This document shows, piece by piece, positions 54,401 through 60,975 of a stretch of 64,000 nucleotides of DNA. This DNA is from Paragonimus skrjabini miyazakii (taxonomy: Eukaryota > Platyhelminthes > Trematoda > Plagiorchiida > Troglotrematidae): assembly GCA_014338405.1 (NCBI GenBank), contig JTDE01000920.1, forward strand, positions 75,137-139,136, given 5' to 3'. Below the pieces are notes generated by a model. The model had not been told where the DNA came from and made no database searches. It saw nothing but the letters and a program-made list of their open reading frames with translations. The position numbers and the translations under genes were made by a program. Position 1 is the first letter of the stretch. Every line of letters starts with the position of its first letter.

Positions 54401-57400
54401 GCGTAAGGGTTCCTCTAGAGGCTACATTCACTCCGGCTGTTCCCCCAGACAGCCCACGTTTCACCACAGTCAAAAGACTGTCGCGGGCCACTAGCAGCTG
54501 AAACCTGTCAAGGATGTACTGAGTTGATCGTGAGGCACCGATAAGCGTAATATAATCTGCACATTCTAATTGTCGAGCATTTCCACGTAAGAACACGTCC
54601 ACACCTATAGACTATATCTCGTCTATGAAAAACGGAATAAGCGAGAGCTCGACAACTAAGCCGTGCCTCGGCTGAGATGATGAAAGTCAGTGATAAACCG
54701 CAATAATTTATAACCAAGGAGCTCTGGTAAGGTCAGAAGGTATGATCAACGACAATATAGTCGGTTAAATGGCTATCTAAAAGGAATGATCAGCGTTATA
54801 AACTTTACTGCCAGTTAGGAAGGGTTTAACCGCTTGCTCCGTATTGCCTTGCTTACACCAAGTCTTCTGCTGTTTATGACTCAGATGAGGTGGACAAGCC
54901 AATGGAACACTTCCCTTACAGCAGCGTCATCCACGTCGATAACGTGTATCAGGGCTCGAGATCTTTTGTTGACTGCATTTTGAGTAGAACGTATGTGGAT
55001 GATTACCCACTTGGATTTCAGCGAATATTCGCTAATGTGACACTAGATACTTCGGTCAACGAAGACGTCGCTTACTCACCAAGTGTGCATATGTCCCAAC
55101 AAACAGTAAATCAGAAGCTGTAAAGAACACTTTTACGATGTTCTCTTTGATCTTCTGAGACAGCGCCCGGGCATCACTGCACCTGTTGGTGGTATGAACG
55201 TTCAACTTCATCGATGAGACGCGGAAGACAGGTGACCGAATGGCACCTCCTGCGTCCAGGCATGATGTACTAGCGATGACGATCGGTGTTTACATGTACG
55301 CACTCTCACACTACGTATCGGGTTACACACTTCGGTATTTAAAAATGCCAACGCATCGTCCTGTACAACCCAACGACGAACTCGAATCTGCAAAACGTTG
55401 TCAGCTGCCCACGGCACTAACCAATTAAAGATTGTCAACCACTTTGAAGAAACCACCTTGATACTGGCCATACCATTGTCCGTGCACGTTTCGCTTCAAA
55501 ATTCACATAGACACAGTCTGTTCACAAACACGAAATGTCCGGATGGAAACTGAACGACGAAGGTGTGCAAAATGTCTAACGGAACACTGACAATCAAGTA
55601 GCCCAGATCTCGACTGCAGAGCGATCCAAACGAGCGCCAGGCAGAAGTCTTAACAGCCTTGCAAACAGGTCTGTTCCAATGGTGCACTATAGACAAAGTT
55701 CCTTCTGAAGTGACAAGACATATGAACAAACATCAGTTGATCCCCGCTGACTCCGAATTTGACAAGGGTCGCCATAAACTAAAACGCGGACCTGCGAAGC
55801 GTCCGTGTAGGGGCCACGAAGACTGCCTGACCAAGCGAGCTAACCAGACAGAAAAGGTACTTTGCCAGACAGCAATCGAATGTCACGTTCCTGACTGCTC
55901 GTTGTATTGACCGTTGGCAAGGCGCTAGTAAGACTACAAGTGAAAAAGATTATCCACGAAGGTACGGCTTGTCAGAGCGACTTAAAAAACAGGCATCGTC
56001 ATCACACGAAGCAGTACATCAGTACCTCAGACTGAAGTTCAACTGTCATGTAGCAATGGATAGTGCAAGCCCCAACAAAAGAATGAAAAGACAGGAATGG
56101 AACGTGATCACTAACAAACACCAACCTCAAGCATTTAACAGAAGAGTTCCCATCAAAAACAAACAGCCGGGCAACAAGTGAAGATAATACTCCATCAGCA
56201 CTCTGAGGAACAACTCAACTGGTTTGAGTTAACTCATTCAGTTGCGAAGGTTAAATATTGTAGGTTGGTTGACGCTTCCAAAGATCCGTCACCGAATTTA
56301 GGGTTTGAATTGTTGAAACGCAATAAAGCTGAGGATCCGAACCTTTCTCACCCTGAAAAAAAGTGATGGTGAATTCGCCACACTCCTTCGCTCTGTACGC
56401 GGGAACCGAAGAGGTGCTGGTGACTAGAGTTTAACAAGCCATCCTCAACTTCAAGAAAGACACCAAAACATGAAGTGATAACCGCAGGATCGTTAACTTT
56501 GTCTCCGTCGCATCTAAAATATTCCAGAGTACCACAGCACGGCGACTTCTGGAACATAGAGGACCAATATGGGGAGATCAAGCGGGCGTCCGGTACGGTC
56601 GTGGGCGTATGGATCACACCTTCCTTTGCAACAGACACAAGAACCTGTCTTGGCTCAGCCAACGTCCGCAACATTTCGATACCCAGCGGCAGCTGTCCCA
56701 TCGCGAAGAAGTTCCAGTGAAATATACCGAAAGATACGAAAGATATTCAAGAAGGAGCATAAGGGGATACAGGGGATCTTGGGATAAAGCTACTCTAAGG
56801 CAGTAAGCCGACTAATAGAGTATGCGGACAACACTGCCCCACCTAATTATTCCGCAAATAATATGCACATAATGATGAACCGGTTAAATGATATGAATGG
56901 TCTGTATGATATGTAGTTTGCACCTTCAAGGTGTAGTGCTACTAGAAGATGGAGTTGGCCCTGCCTCTCTCTCCTGCTGTAGTCAAGCTGCTGTCGATCG
57001 CTTAACCTGTCCGGGTAGCATCAGATAGGAGGCATGCGTGGAGCATACACTAAGATTCTCGGCATTCAACCACTGCAGACTTCACCAGTTAACCATTATC
57101 AAAAGGGCTGGCTGTGCGAGCAACGCGTAATTGGGAAACAAAAAATTCGCGACCAGTAAACGAGGTGGTGGAAATACGACTTATGCCAGTCGACCCACGC
57201 ATTCTGAATGCTGTTGGGGTGCCCGTCGCACTACACGTTGTTTAACGAGGCTGCAGACGGTCTAAAGAAACCACAAGGCAGTCAGATGACGTAATCGCGG
57301 GCTGTGGAACCCTCTACCGCCCCGCTGAGCAAGATAAGTGTATTGGCTGAGGTTAAAGAGTCTGAGACCATCCAGACCGCTGGTTGGAAACAATCTCGGA

Positions 57401-60400
57401 TACAGCAGTAATGCAGTCAATGACGAGCTCACATCCACACGGTGGTTGGCTCTTTTTTTCTACTTATGAGCCTTCACTGTTTTTGCTTAGCTTTTCCCTT
57501 GTACCCTTGTAGATATGTGTAAAGCTGCAAATTCGTGAACCAATGTCAGGTTCAATGGCAACTTGAACCATAGTACCTACGAGTAGGACTCAAGACCGGA
57601 AATAATTGCCAGTGACTAATTACACATCTTCTAGAATGAAACAGCCCGGCCACCGTAAGAAAAAAAAGCTCGAGGGATCGCACAAAATCCCAGTAGTTGA
57701 CAGGGGAGTTAACAATGACCTCACATGAAACGGCCCCACACTTACACATTACACACAGAATATGTGTCCGATACGTCTCTACGTCGCCTAGTGAAGGCAT
57801 TGATGGTTCAGATATTAGAACGTTCTGATGCATGGCACCCTGACTCGGTTAACCTGGCTGCGTTTATTCGTTTGGCGACGAAACGCCCTAACATCGAAAC
57901 GTGGAGTAAACTTTGTATATGCAAGTGAGTGATGAGGATCCAAATCGGTGCTTCACATAGATTTACCGTCGTTGAAACAACGATTTCAACTATAGCTGGC
58001 AGTTCTATGGCCAACGAGTGATCTGGAGATAAAAGTTACCTGATGAAACATTGGTGCATAGTGCTTCAGAAATTAGTGTGCGCTGAAAACGAACTACTAT
58101 CAGCACAAATAACAGCAAACCTTCGTTATGTCTGGCCCTGTGGGATACATTTCTCCTTAAAGGAGATGGTGCCTCACACCTTGCATACAGATGCTGTCGT
58201 AATCAATGCACTGCAGCCGTACGCACCGACCGCAGGGCTCACCAAGTATCACTTGCGAGATCTATCGCCGATTGTCCCAAAAGGTTCTTTGGGCACATGG
58301 CCTCCTTGACCAGATCGAAAGCTGCCATATCCTCTCTCATGGGACCTTCAGGACTGTCTACCTCTAACTACGAGGCAGCTGAGATATTACGTGCTCAGTA
58401 TGCATCCGTCTTCAGCAACTCCGCTGAGACGGAACCATGTACCACAGTTTTCTGTACTGTTCGTTCCTCGGATTCTTCCCCTAACTTTACCCCGGCTAAC
58501 GTACGCGCCAAGTTACTCTTGCTGCACGCTGATAAGTCCCCGGGGCTTGACGAGATACCCCCACAAATGCTGAAAGAATGCGCAGATGAGCTGGCGGAAC
58601 CGCTTGCTCGTTTGTTCCAACACTCATATTATACTGGTTGTATTCCAGCCACTTGGAAGCACGGCGTCATCTCTCCCATTTACAAGGGTGGGGATCGAAC
58701 GAACGCCAGTAACTTCAGACCAATTGCTCTACTACCAGCCATGTCAAAAGTGATGGAGAGCATAGTAGATGATTTCGTTAGAAACTATTTAAATACCCAT
58801 TCACTATTGGCGCCGGAGCAGCACGGCTTCAGAAACAGTCACTCATGCACGACCAATCTACTGATTGCCGCTGACTCGTGGACAAAAGCAGCTGAAGAAC
58901 GCCTCCCGGTTGATGCTGTGTTTTTAGATTTTACAAAAGCGTTCGATAAAGTTGATCACAGTATACTACTGGGCAAATTAGATGATATGGGCTTATGCAG
59001 TGAGGTTTGTTTTTGGCTCAAACAATACCTATCCTGTCGAACATACACAGTTAGAGTCAATGGTGAGCTATCCAGGCCGTTCAACGCTACAACTGGTGTA
59101 CCACAAGGCTCCATACTGGGTCCCTTATTATTCTTAGTCTATGTTAACGATCTCCCAGGCGTGAGTAACTCCCCCGTTGTGATGTATGCTGACGATACGA
59201 AACTGTGGCGTGTCTTACACAGCGTTGAAGACGCAGAAGACTTTCAAAGAGACCTAGATGCCCTGCATCTATGGTCCGTGGAAAATCGACTGCCTTTCAA
59301 CACGTCCAAGTCAAAGACCATGCACGTTCGTCATCACAGCACTAGAACATATCGCATCGATGGTGCTACCCTAGCCACTGTCCATCAGGAGCGCGACCTA
59401 GGTACCGTTGTTACATCAGACCTCTCCCCTAGTACTAACACTATGCTATTGGTAAAGAAAGCTAGCAGCAGGTTAGCTATGCTTAGTAGGATTCTTGGGA
59501 ATTTCCCAGTCGACAGATTCTCACGTATCTACAGCACACTGGTAAGGCCACTTCTAGAAGTCAACATTCAGGCATGTGCGCCTTACTGGAAGAAAGACGT
59601 CACTGCCCTAGAGGCAGTCCAGAGACGGGCCACTAAGCGGGTTGAGGGTCTATTTTCCTTGTCGTATGTAGACCGCCTCTCGAAGCTGGAACTATTCCCT
59701 CTAGCCTACAGGCGTCTGAGGGGTGATCTTATATTAACATACAAAATCTTAAGCTCTTCAGGTCACCCCAACAAAAATCTTTTTACACTTGCCGATACAG
59801 TGAGTCTCAGGGGCCATAAGTACAAGATCTCTATACCACGTAGTACTCTTTTATGCAGACGACATAGTTTTGCTGTCCGAGTCTGTTCGACATGGAACGC
59901 ACTTCCAGCGACGATTGTCACGGCAACGTCAGTCGATGCATTCAAAAGGCAACTAGATGACTGGATTATCCCAAGATGGCCACTGGCAGTCGGGCACGCA
60001 TAGCCCCATGTACCTTCATTGTTGTCATTTCCTTCTTTCGTCTTTTCCCATTTCCCCTACCTTCTCCGTACAGTTTTCCCCTTTCCATTGTTATACAACA
60101 AAACGGTGCAACCTCCCTAGGTGCCCGACTGCTGCTAGCTGCTTCAACACTCAACACATCTCACATACTCTCACCATTTCAGCAGTTCACGTGATCGGTG
60201 CGGACGGACAACAACCAAACCGAGATAGGATCTGTTGTGGAACCACGAACTCCGTACTACTGAATATTGCCAGAATATCTCGAGGCGGAGATACTACACA
60301 AGTTTCATACTTTCAACTCCGCAAGAAACCAGTGAAACCAGTGAAGACTACTGGTCACTCAAGTTATGTACACCAACGGTTTGTCAACATCCGGATATTT

Positions 60401-60975
60401 AGCACGCACTGTCTATGCGAAGTGCAATGAACAAGCGTGACACATCCGTGACCATTATTCACAGCTGGCGTAAACACCTGAGAAATATCACAAACTCCTA
60501 GCGTTGTTGATAAGACATCGAAAACAGTGAAAACCGTGGAAGAACTAACTACAACCATTACTTTATTTGAAACCTTAGGGGTCAATCAATTTGGATACAT
60601 TGGACAACTGCAATTACACATTGATCGGATCGGATCAGAAGTAAGACTCGATCCTACTGGTTACAACGTCCAAAAGCTGGTTTAATTCGATAAATAGATT
60701 AAAACAGGAGATTATATGAACACAGACGATAACTAGAGTGCATCTTCGAAGTAAAAAACCCGTAGTGAAACTATCCGTTTAGACAGTCTCAACAGAAACA
60801 AATAAACTGTGATTACCTCAACATCATCAGCCGGCATGTCTTGAGTATAGCCAGTCTGTTCCACCTCCATCGCTTCTTCGTTCTCCAGAGTGCGTTGACC
60901 GCCATTGCGATTTAAAGGTGACATCGTATTTTTGGGAGTAGCTGGACTGAGCTTCCCTGGTTTATTCTGCGACAT
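24043..60975 (-). CDS. USP7: USP7 (HAUSP) ubiquitin-specific protease, nine-exon gene
   Basis: USP7 removes ubiquitin from nuclear substrates (in animals p53, MDM2 and others) through a papain-like Cys protease. Coding exons, in transcript order, are 60975-60817, 51485-51315, 50318-49089, 43762-43517, 40639-40494, 40047-39609, 32359-31931, 28680-28296 and 25094-24043. Every junction is phase-compatible, and they sum to 4257 nt (1418 residues). Order of domains: acidic N-terminus (1-100), TRAF/MATH (about 102-235), catalytic core (about 238-600) with Cys247 in NQGATC, His488 in HGGHY and Asp505 in FDDD, then ubiquitin-like domains and the tail RYAPNEKPIKIHN. Human USP7 is 1102 residues. The excess lies in exons 7-9 as Ser/Thr/Ala/Gly-rich linkers. 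Eight introns, of 0.4-9.3 kb, hold most of the window's repeats. Exon 1's ATG is the first Met of the frame; the true 5' UTR is not resolved. Confidence 0.95.
24056..24061 (-). promoter_or_regulatory. USP7: AATAAA hexamer inside the USP7 coding end
   Basis: On the minus strand the codons CCA-ATA-AAA-ATT contain AATAAA about 11 nt before the stop. I see no other AATAAA or ATTAAA within about 400 bases downstream. It may be the working poly(A) signal, giving a very short 3' UTR, or a coincidence of the conserved PIKI residues. Confidence 0.35.
25095..28295. other. USP7 intron 8
   Basis: A diverged RTE 3' tail is visible at 27740-27790 (-), with ATGATGATGATG next to TTTTGCTGTCAA. Nothing else is recognised. 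Minus-strand frame 26873-27127 and plus-strand frame 27664-27858 have no family features. Confidence 0.5.
27740..27790 (-). repeat. Diverged RTE 3' tail
   Basis: Minus-strand AATCACGGATATTTTGCTGT followed by CAATGATGATGATG parallels the AACCACTGATNTATTGCTGT + CTATGATGATGATG tails at 34.1, 47.35 and 51.1 kb. It is short. Confidence 0.4.
28296..28680 (-). CDS. USP7: USP7 coding exon 8 (third ubiquitin-like domain and low-complexity linker)
   Basis: This exon encodes 128 residues plus one base (941-1068). It begins VDILLVDKLRPLDSGILLRV and continues to RLQFFRSQ, aligning with human VDVIFCDK to LQFFKSQ. After this come about 75 Gly/Ala/Ser/Thr residues absent from human. The acceptor is actcccgtttag|GTC at 28680. 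The donor is GCTTCAG|gtttgt at 28296, phase 1, matching the two-base start of exon 9. Confidence 0.92.
28852..29362 (+). mobile_element. Solo-LTR-like element with internal tandem duplication
   Basis: This GC-rich block is bounded by TGTC...TACA (TG...CA ends). Near its 3' end it has an AATAAA (gacaataaagattg, about 29320), as expected for an LTR R region. It aligns through most of its length with the minus strand of 41744-42089. Shared strings include GAGGTGCGAG at the start, GGACGAAGAATG, GGCGTCG, ACGCG.GCG and ATTGTGCTTTA near the end. It is about 165 bp longer because a segment starting GGAGGTGCGA occurs twice (about 28862 and 29033). No matching target-site duplication or internal retroelement genes were seen. 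It lies in USP7 intron 7, antisense to the gene. Confidence 0.6.
29740..29835 (+). repeat. tRNA-derived SINE
   Basis: The block contains TGGCTCGGTTGGTAGAGTGC, an A-box-like tRNA head, and 34 bases later GGTTCGAATCC, a perfect B box. It ends in GAAATCCTGAGTTTTCAC. The tail recurs on the minus strand at 48379-48420 (GGCTCGAGTCC then AAACCCAGATTTTTCAC). No acceptor-stem pairing is evident, so it is a repeat and not a tRNA gene. Confidence 0.6.
29990..30430 (-). mobile_element. 5'-truncated RTE 3' UTR fragment (family 1)
   Basis: This fragment aligns with 790-1400. Both carry ATTAGCCTGTCACARTGAC, an AAAGGACG block, CAAAGCTGAAGAAAA and a TTTCTRAAAA segment in the same order and spacing. It holds only 3' UTR, so it is a truncated insertion of the element at 790-4999. 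It lies in USP7 intron 7. The open frame 30057-30278 runs antisense through it and is not a gene. Confidence 0.65.
30431..31930. other. USP7 intron 7, remainder
   Basis: A SINE-like piece at about 30820-30890 resembles 20470-20570. Nothing else is recognised. Confidence 0.4.
31931..32359 (-). CDS. USP7: USP7 coding exon 7 (Ser/Thr-rich inserted linker)
   Basis: This exon encodes 143 residues (798-940). Most are low-complexity Ser/Thr/Val/Pro-rich sequence with no counterpart in human USP7, where the same interval is about 20 residues. Only the last dozen or so (LSIQSYVASHIHQ) align with human PTAKEYFRDLYHR, leading into the third ubiquitin-like domain. The acceptor is ttttacttcag|GTA at 32359 and the donor is CATCAG|gtatgt at 31931. 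Both are phase 0, so the exon is a multiple of three (429 nt) and could be skipped without a frame change. Confidence 0.82.
32360..33393. other. USP7 intron 6, right-hand part near exon 7
   Basis: No repeat or coding match is seen. The frame at 32537-32737 is open but unrecognised. Confidence 0.4.
33394..33473. repeat. (AAT)n microsatellite
   Basis: About 26 AAT units run with one AAC and one AGT interruption near the left end. The Ile-rich minus-strand frame (33361-33621) is a by-product of this repeat. Confidence 0.95.
33940..34122 (+). mobile_element. RTE 3' tail (family with GTTAAGCATCGGTG motif)
   Basis: It begins CTTGATGTTG and includes GATAGCTATTTTTTAGT and a pyrimidine-rich block. 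It ends GTTAAGCATCGGTGTGAACC + ACTGATGTATTGCTGTCTATGATGATGATG. The same series is found at 47199-47375 (+) and 51061-51270 (-). It is a 5'-truncated LINE end inside USP7 intron 6. Confidence 0.7.
34123..35149. other. USP7 intron 6, between repeat fragments
   Basis: Nothing is confidently recognised. It may include the decayed 3' part of the RTE remnant at 35150-37030 (-). Confidence 0.3.
35150..37030 (-). mobile_element. Heavily decayed RTE element (endonuclease and reverse transcriptase pieces)
   Basis: Minus-strand frames give the endonuclease order CQAGVGVAWRSNAEQCSLD (about 36900), ILVGDLNA (with the VGD and LNA in adjacent frames, about 36710) and LDYVAVSCGRR (about 36540). At 35480-35200 comes reverse transcriptase sequence EVLQRYVDLLGSLHA, MRVYGQLS and ISSGVH. 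The order endonuclease then RT on one strand suggests a single old insertion in USP7 intron 6. Many stops and shifts are present. The plus-strand open frames over it (35142-35495 and 35951-36340) are shadows. Confidence 0.65.
37031..39608. other. USP7 intron 6, left part with LINE 3' scraps
   Basis: 38150-38390 (+) aligns with the 57400-57600 LINE end (gatatagcagtgctgcagtc; later GAACCAAGGCACCTGCGGGTA against GAACCATAGTACCTACGAGTA). 39410-39540 (+) is a diverged RTE tail (GTTAGGCATAATTATGAATC). No genes are seen. Confidence 0.45.
38150..38390 (+). mobile_element. RTE family-2 3' end fragment
   Basis: It resembles 57395-57600 in sequence order, including the poly-pyrimidine middle and the ACC.GCGGGTA.GG end. 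No coding portion survives. Confidence 0.45.
39609..40047 (-). CDS. USP7: USP7 coding exon 6 (ubiquitin-like domains 1-2)
   Basis: This exon encodes the split codon plus 146 residues (to 797). It includes HLIELNDNPLQY, where human has the IELSDNENPW stretch. DVHIFFVQY follows, then RLFFLKFFDPFAWSMTFCGH (human [20 protein letters not shown]) and RERAGLPVNCPLILYQDD. The acceptor is tatttcacag|GCGC at 40047, supplying the third base of an Arg codon. The donor is TTTCAG|gtgagc at 39609, phase 0. A 446-bp intron, the shortest in the gene, separates it from exon 5. Confidence 0.95.
40494..40639 (-). CDS. USP7: USP7 coding exon 5 (first ubiquitin-like domain, part)
   Basis: This is a 146-nt exon without its own Met. 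It encodes 48 residues plus two bases: GPELCCQEQLPSRMLRVPKQ, then TRTQLVEAVAKSLNHPAESI and RLWHFRPR. It aligns with the human segment running from YDEEKVKY to IRLWPMQAR. The acceptor is cttgacacag|GGT at 40639. The donor is CCGCG|gtaggt at 40494, phase 2, matching exon 6. It was found from the gap between exons 4 and 6. Confidence 0.88.
40640..41743. other. USP7 intron 4, left part
   Basis: No gene is recognised. The GC-richer stretch from 41319 flanks the LTR-like element and shows no retroelement internal genes. Confidence 0.35.
41744..42089 (-). mobile_element. Solo-LTR-like element, shorter copy
   Basis: Minus strand from 42089: TGGAATCTGAGGTGCGAGTG ... CGCTACA, with TG...CA ends. It matches 28852-29362 (+) over its length apart from the duplicated segment there. 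It includes GGACGAAGAATG, GGCGTCGGTC, AAACGCGAGCGTGCGCGTGG and ATTGTGCTTTAATGAG. It lies in USP7 intron 4 in the gene's sense orientation. Its right end coincides with the left end of the LINE block at 42085. No target-site duplication is evident. Confidence 0.55.
42085..43170 (+). mobile_element. RTE-derived block, copy 2, with LINE 3' end
   Basis: The first 823 bases are almost identical to 18451-19273, with the same YPDD substitution and frameshifts. Beyond 42907 this copy continues with ordinary family-2 LINE sequence. The string CTGACTGTTCCGCTGAGTAC is like the end of 13810-14550, and the 3' UTR has TTTCACGTCAGTGATGGGTT near 43095. It lies in USP7 intron 4, antisense to the gene. Confidence 0.85.
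43517..43762 (-). CDS. USP7: USP7 coding exon 4 (end of catalytic domain and connector helix)
   Basis: This exon encodes 82 residues (521-602): NFGGTEDPEMRPCTNAYMLV, which completes the catalytic domain, followed by the charged helix (SLRERFIEEQNLEEAKRLDK) that connects it to the first ubiquitin-like domain. Human USP7 has the same order. The acceptor is ttttcctag|AAT at 43762 and the donor is TGGCAG|gtacgt at 43517. Both are phase 0. Confidence 0.95.
43763..45799. other. USP7 intron 3, left part
   Basis: No gene or repeat is confidently recognised. Confidence 0.4.
45800..47378 (+). mobile_element. RTE-type LINE, RT domain to 3' end (family 2)
   Basis: Plus-strand frames follow the RT order: AGF and FTLRQILQQR, then VAIFLDHKGAFDSIDR (motif A), VPTKYVNIL, LSPFLFNVVIDE (motif B) and LTDLDYADDKVLL (YADD at 46253-46264). 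After a frame change come VRGGQVKTWRRKMKS, DSQSQWLETLGD, the 3' UTR and the GTTAAGCATCGGTG...ATGATGATGATG tail. It is 5' truncated just before the AGF motif. Three shifts and several stops inactivate it. It is antisense within USP7 intron 3. Confidence 0.85.
47379..48378. other. USP7 intron 3, middle
   Basis: No recognised gene. Plus- and minus-strand frames at 47747-48325 have no family features. Confidence 0.35.
48379..48545. repeat. SINE piece abutting an RTE tail
   Basis: 48379-48420, read on the minus strand, matches the SINE end at 29800-29830 (B box GGCTCGAGTCC). From 48420 the plus strand shows the pyrimidine block and the TATTAAGCATCAGTGAGAAC + CACCAATGTACTGCAGTCT tail of the RTE family. 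A related SINE end (gtgaaaaatccaggtttc) is at 52441. Confidence 0.45.
48546..49088. other. USP7 intron 3, right part
   Basis: Nothing recognised; it runs to the exon 3 donor at 49088. Confidence 0.4.
49089..50318 (-). CDS. USP7: USP7 coding exon 3 (TRAF domain and most of the catalytic domain)
   Basis: This exon encodes 410 residues (111-520) with very high similarity to animal USP7. The TRAF part holds LPWKILV, GFFVQCNAD and HKENDWGF, whose Asp-Trp forms the P/A/ExxS peptide groove. The catalytic part holds the Asn/Cys box GLKNQGATCYLNSLLQ (Cys247), the SFGWATLDSFMQHDAQELC segment with the switching-loop Trp, VLVHSGDNHGGHYVVY (His488) and QFDDDVVSRC (Asp505). The acceptor is ttcaactgtcag|ACATGT at 50318. 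The donor is TACATG|gtgggt at 49089. The frame stays open upstream into the intron to 50417, which is not coding. Confidence 0.97.
50319..51060. other. USP7 intron 2, left part
   Basis: Nothing recognised apart from the acceptor tract ttttcacttttcaactgtcag next to exon 3. Confidence 0.45.
51061..51270 (-). mobile_element. RTE 3' tail inserted close to the USP7 exon 2 donor
   Basis: On the minus strand it runs GCTCGGTTGTTTGTTTGCAT, CTTGATGTTGAATGTTTGAA, TAGACGTAGCTATTTTTAA, then GAACCACTGATTTATTGCTG + TCTATAACGATGAT. This is parallel to 47150-47375. It starts about 45 bases beyond the exon 2/intron 2 boundary, in the same orientation as USP7. Confidence 0.65.
51315..51485 (-). CDS. USP7: USP7 coding exon 2 (acidic linker and start of TRAF domain)
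   Basis: This exon encodes residues 54-110: DDRFRAWLSANVG, then an acidic DMMEDYDDEDEAS run, then VEARFENVSRYK, the first strand of the TRAF/MATH fold (human EATFQFTVERF). The acceptor is ttctcattcag|GAC. The donor is TACAAG|gcaagt, a GC donor; no GT in phase nearby gives the required join to TCGGGTMIRCLPWK. Confidence 0.8.
51486..52500. other. USP7 intron 1, left end
   Basis: No gene recognised. 52439-52470 resembles the SINE end seen at 48379. Confidence 0.4.
52500..53200 (+). mobile_element. RTE-type LINE C-terminal region (degenerate)
   Basis: Plus-strand frame 52507-52872 contains LSDEISNQIAETQVAFVNTRHL, the EISARI.KAR.AFANLRHLW segment of RTE elements. Then, in another frame, GRLISLRRFRWIGY..P, like LHRLRWLGHVLRMP, and GDGSQTIHGG..RW. 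Frameshifts near 52780 and 52870 break it. It lies in USP7 intron 1, antisense. Confidence 0.65.
53930..54610 (-). mobile_element. RTE-type LINE reverse transcriptase fragment (degenerate)
   Basis: On the minus strand, 54602-54336 reads LRGNARQLECADYITLIGAS, where CADY replaces YADD, then YILDRFQLLVA. 54302-54081 follows with EHRVPVEDWQITVLAFTFDD, like the family's KCKVLLQDW...LT, and VDSLI. It is inverted relative to the neighbouring element at 54850. Confidence 0.6.
54850..57600 (+). mobile_element. RTE-type LINE, long degenerate copy (endonuclease to 3' end)
   Basis: The plus-strand frames, in order, give: EAVKNTFYDVLFDLLRQRPG and GGMNVQLHR (endonuclease, about 55120-55220); HLDTGHTIVRARFASKFT (endonuclease end, about 55450-55500); HQLIPADSEFDKGRHKLKRG (linker, about 55730-55790); EEQLNW and ELLKRNKAEDPN (RT start, about 56200-56340); QAGVRYGRGRMDHTFL (about 56580-56630); EYADN, a YADD variant (about 56820); FAPSRCSA (about 56920); and LSKISVLAEV..SETIQTAGW-like 3' coding end (57310-57400) followed by 3' UTR. 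It is the most complete family-2 copy here, though shifted many times. The unassigned plus-strand frames in 54890-56800 belong to it. Confidence 0.7.
57601..58086. other. USP7 intron 1, between LINEs
   Basis: No gene recognised. The frame at 57725-57928 is open but without family features. Confidence 0.4.
58087..60180 (+). mobile_element. CR1/jockey-like LINE, 5' truncated, RT frame intact
   Basis: One plus-strand frame is open from the TGA at 58084 to the stop at 60001-60003, about 638 codons. Upstream of its first Met (58297) it still reads LLKGDGASHLAYRCCRNQCT and SLARSIADCPKRFFGHM, the linker before RT in this clade. So the start is truncation and 58297 is not a real initiation site. The endonuclease is missing. 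A pyrimidine-rich 3' UTR follows to about 60180. It is antisense in USP7 intron 1 and looks much younger than the RTE copies. Confidence 0.85.
58297..60003 (+). CDS. LINE reverse transcriptase (RNA-directed DNA polymerase, CR1/jockey type)
   Basis: 568 residues from the first Met to the stop, without interruption. RT motifs in order: VISPIYKGGDRTNASNFRPI (about 124-143), EQHGFRNSHSCTTNLL, AVFLDFTKAFDKVDH with the catalytic Asp211, TGVPQGSILGPLLFL (266-280), VMYADDTKLW with the YADD at 297-300, and NTSKSKTMHV. The C-terminal third carries the clade's LEAVQRRATKRVEGL and YRRLRGDLILTYKIL segments and ends in SVDAFKRQLDDWI. All catalytic aspartates are present. The protein lacks the endonuclease half, so it could act only in trans, if it were expressed. 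Small changes from clade norms (for example the Trp of QAW replaced by Cys in IQACAPYWKK) hint at relaxed constraint. Confidence 0.88.
   Translation: MASLTRSKAAISSLMGPSGLSTSNYEAAEILRAQYASVFSNSAETEPCTTVFCTVRSSDSSPNFTPANVRAKLLLLHADKSPGLDEIPPQMLKECADELAEPLARLFQHSYYTGCIPATWKHGVISPIYKGGDRTNASNFRPIALLPAMSKVMESIVDDFVRNYLNTHSLLAPEQHGFRNSHSCTTNLLIAADSWTKAAEERLPVDAVFLDFTKAFDKVDHSILLGKLDDMGLCSEVCFWLKQYLSCRTYTVRVNGELSRPFNATTGVPQGSILGPLLFLVYVNDLPGVSNSPVVMYADDTKLWRVLHSVEDAEDFQRDLDALHLWSVENRLPFNTSKSKTMHVRHHSTRTYRIDGATLATVHQERDLGTVVTSDLSPSTNTMLLVKKASSRLAMLSRILGNFPVDRFSRIYSTLVRPLLEVNIQACAPYWKKDVTALEAVQRRATKRVEGLFSLSYVDRLSKLELFPLAYRRLRGDLILTYKILSSSGHPNKNLFTLADTVSLRGHKYKISIPRSTLLCRRHSFAVRVCSTWNALPATIVTATSVDAFKRQLDDWIIPRWPLAVGHA
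60181..60816. other. USP7 intron 1, right end
   Basis: No gene recognised. It runs to the exon 1 donor gtaatc at 60816. Confidence 0.4.
60817..60975 (-). CDS. USP7: USP7 coding exon 1 (N-terminus)
   Basis: This exon encodes residues 1-53, starting MSQNKPGKLSP and ending in the acidic MPADDVE. The polar N-terminus with EAMEVEQTG resembles the disordered leader of animal USP7 (compare EDMEMEAG in human). The donor is GAG|gtaatc at 60817/60816, phase 0. Assignment depends on fit to exon 2, since this part of the family is poorly conserved. Confidence 0.7.

Noticed and set aside
58297..58299. ATG at 58297 as the true start of a LINE protein
   Set aside because: The same frame is open upstream for about 70 codons with recognisable linker sequence, so the ATG is internal.
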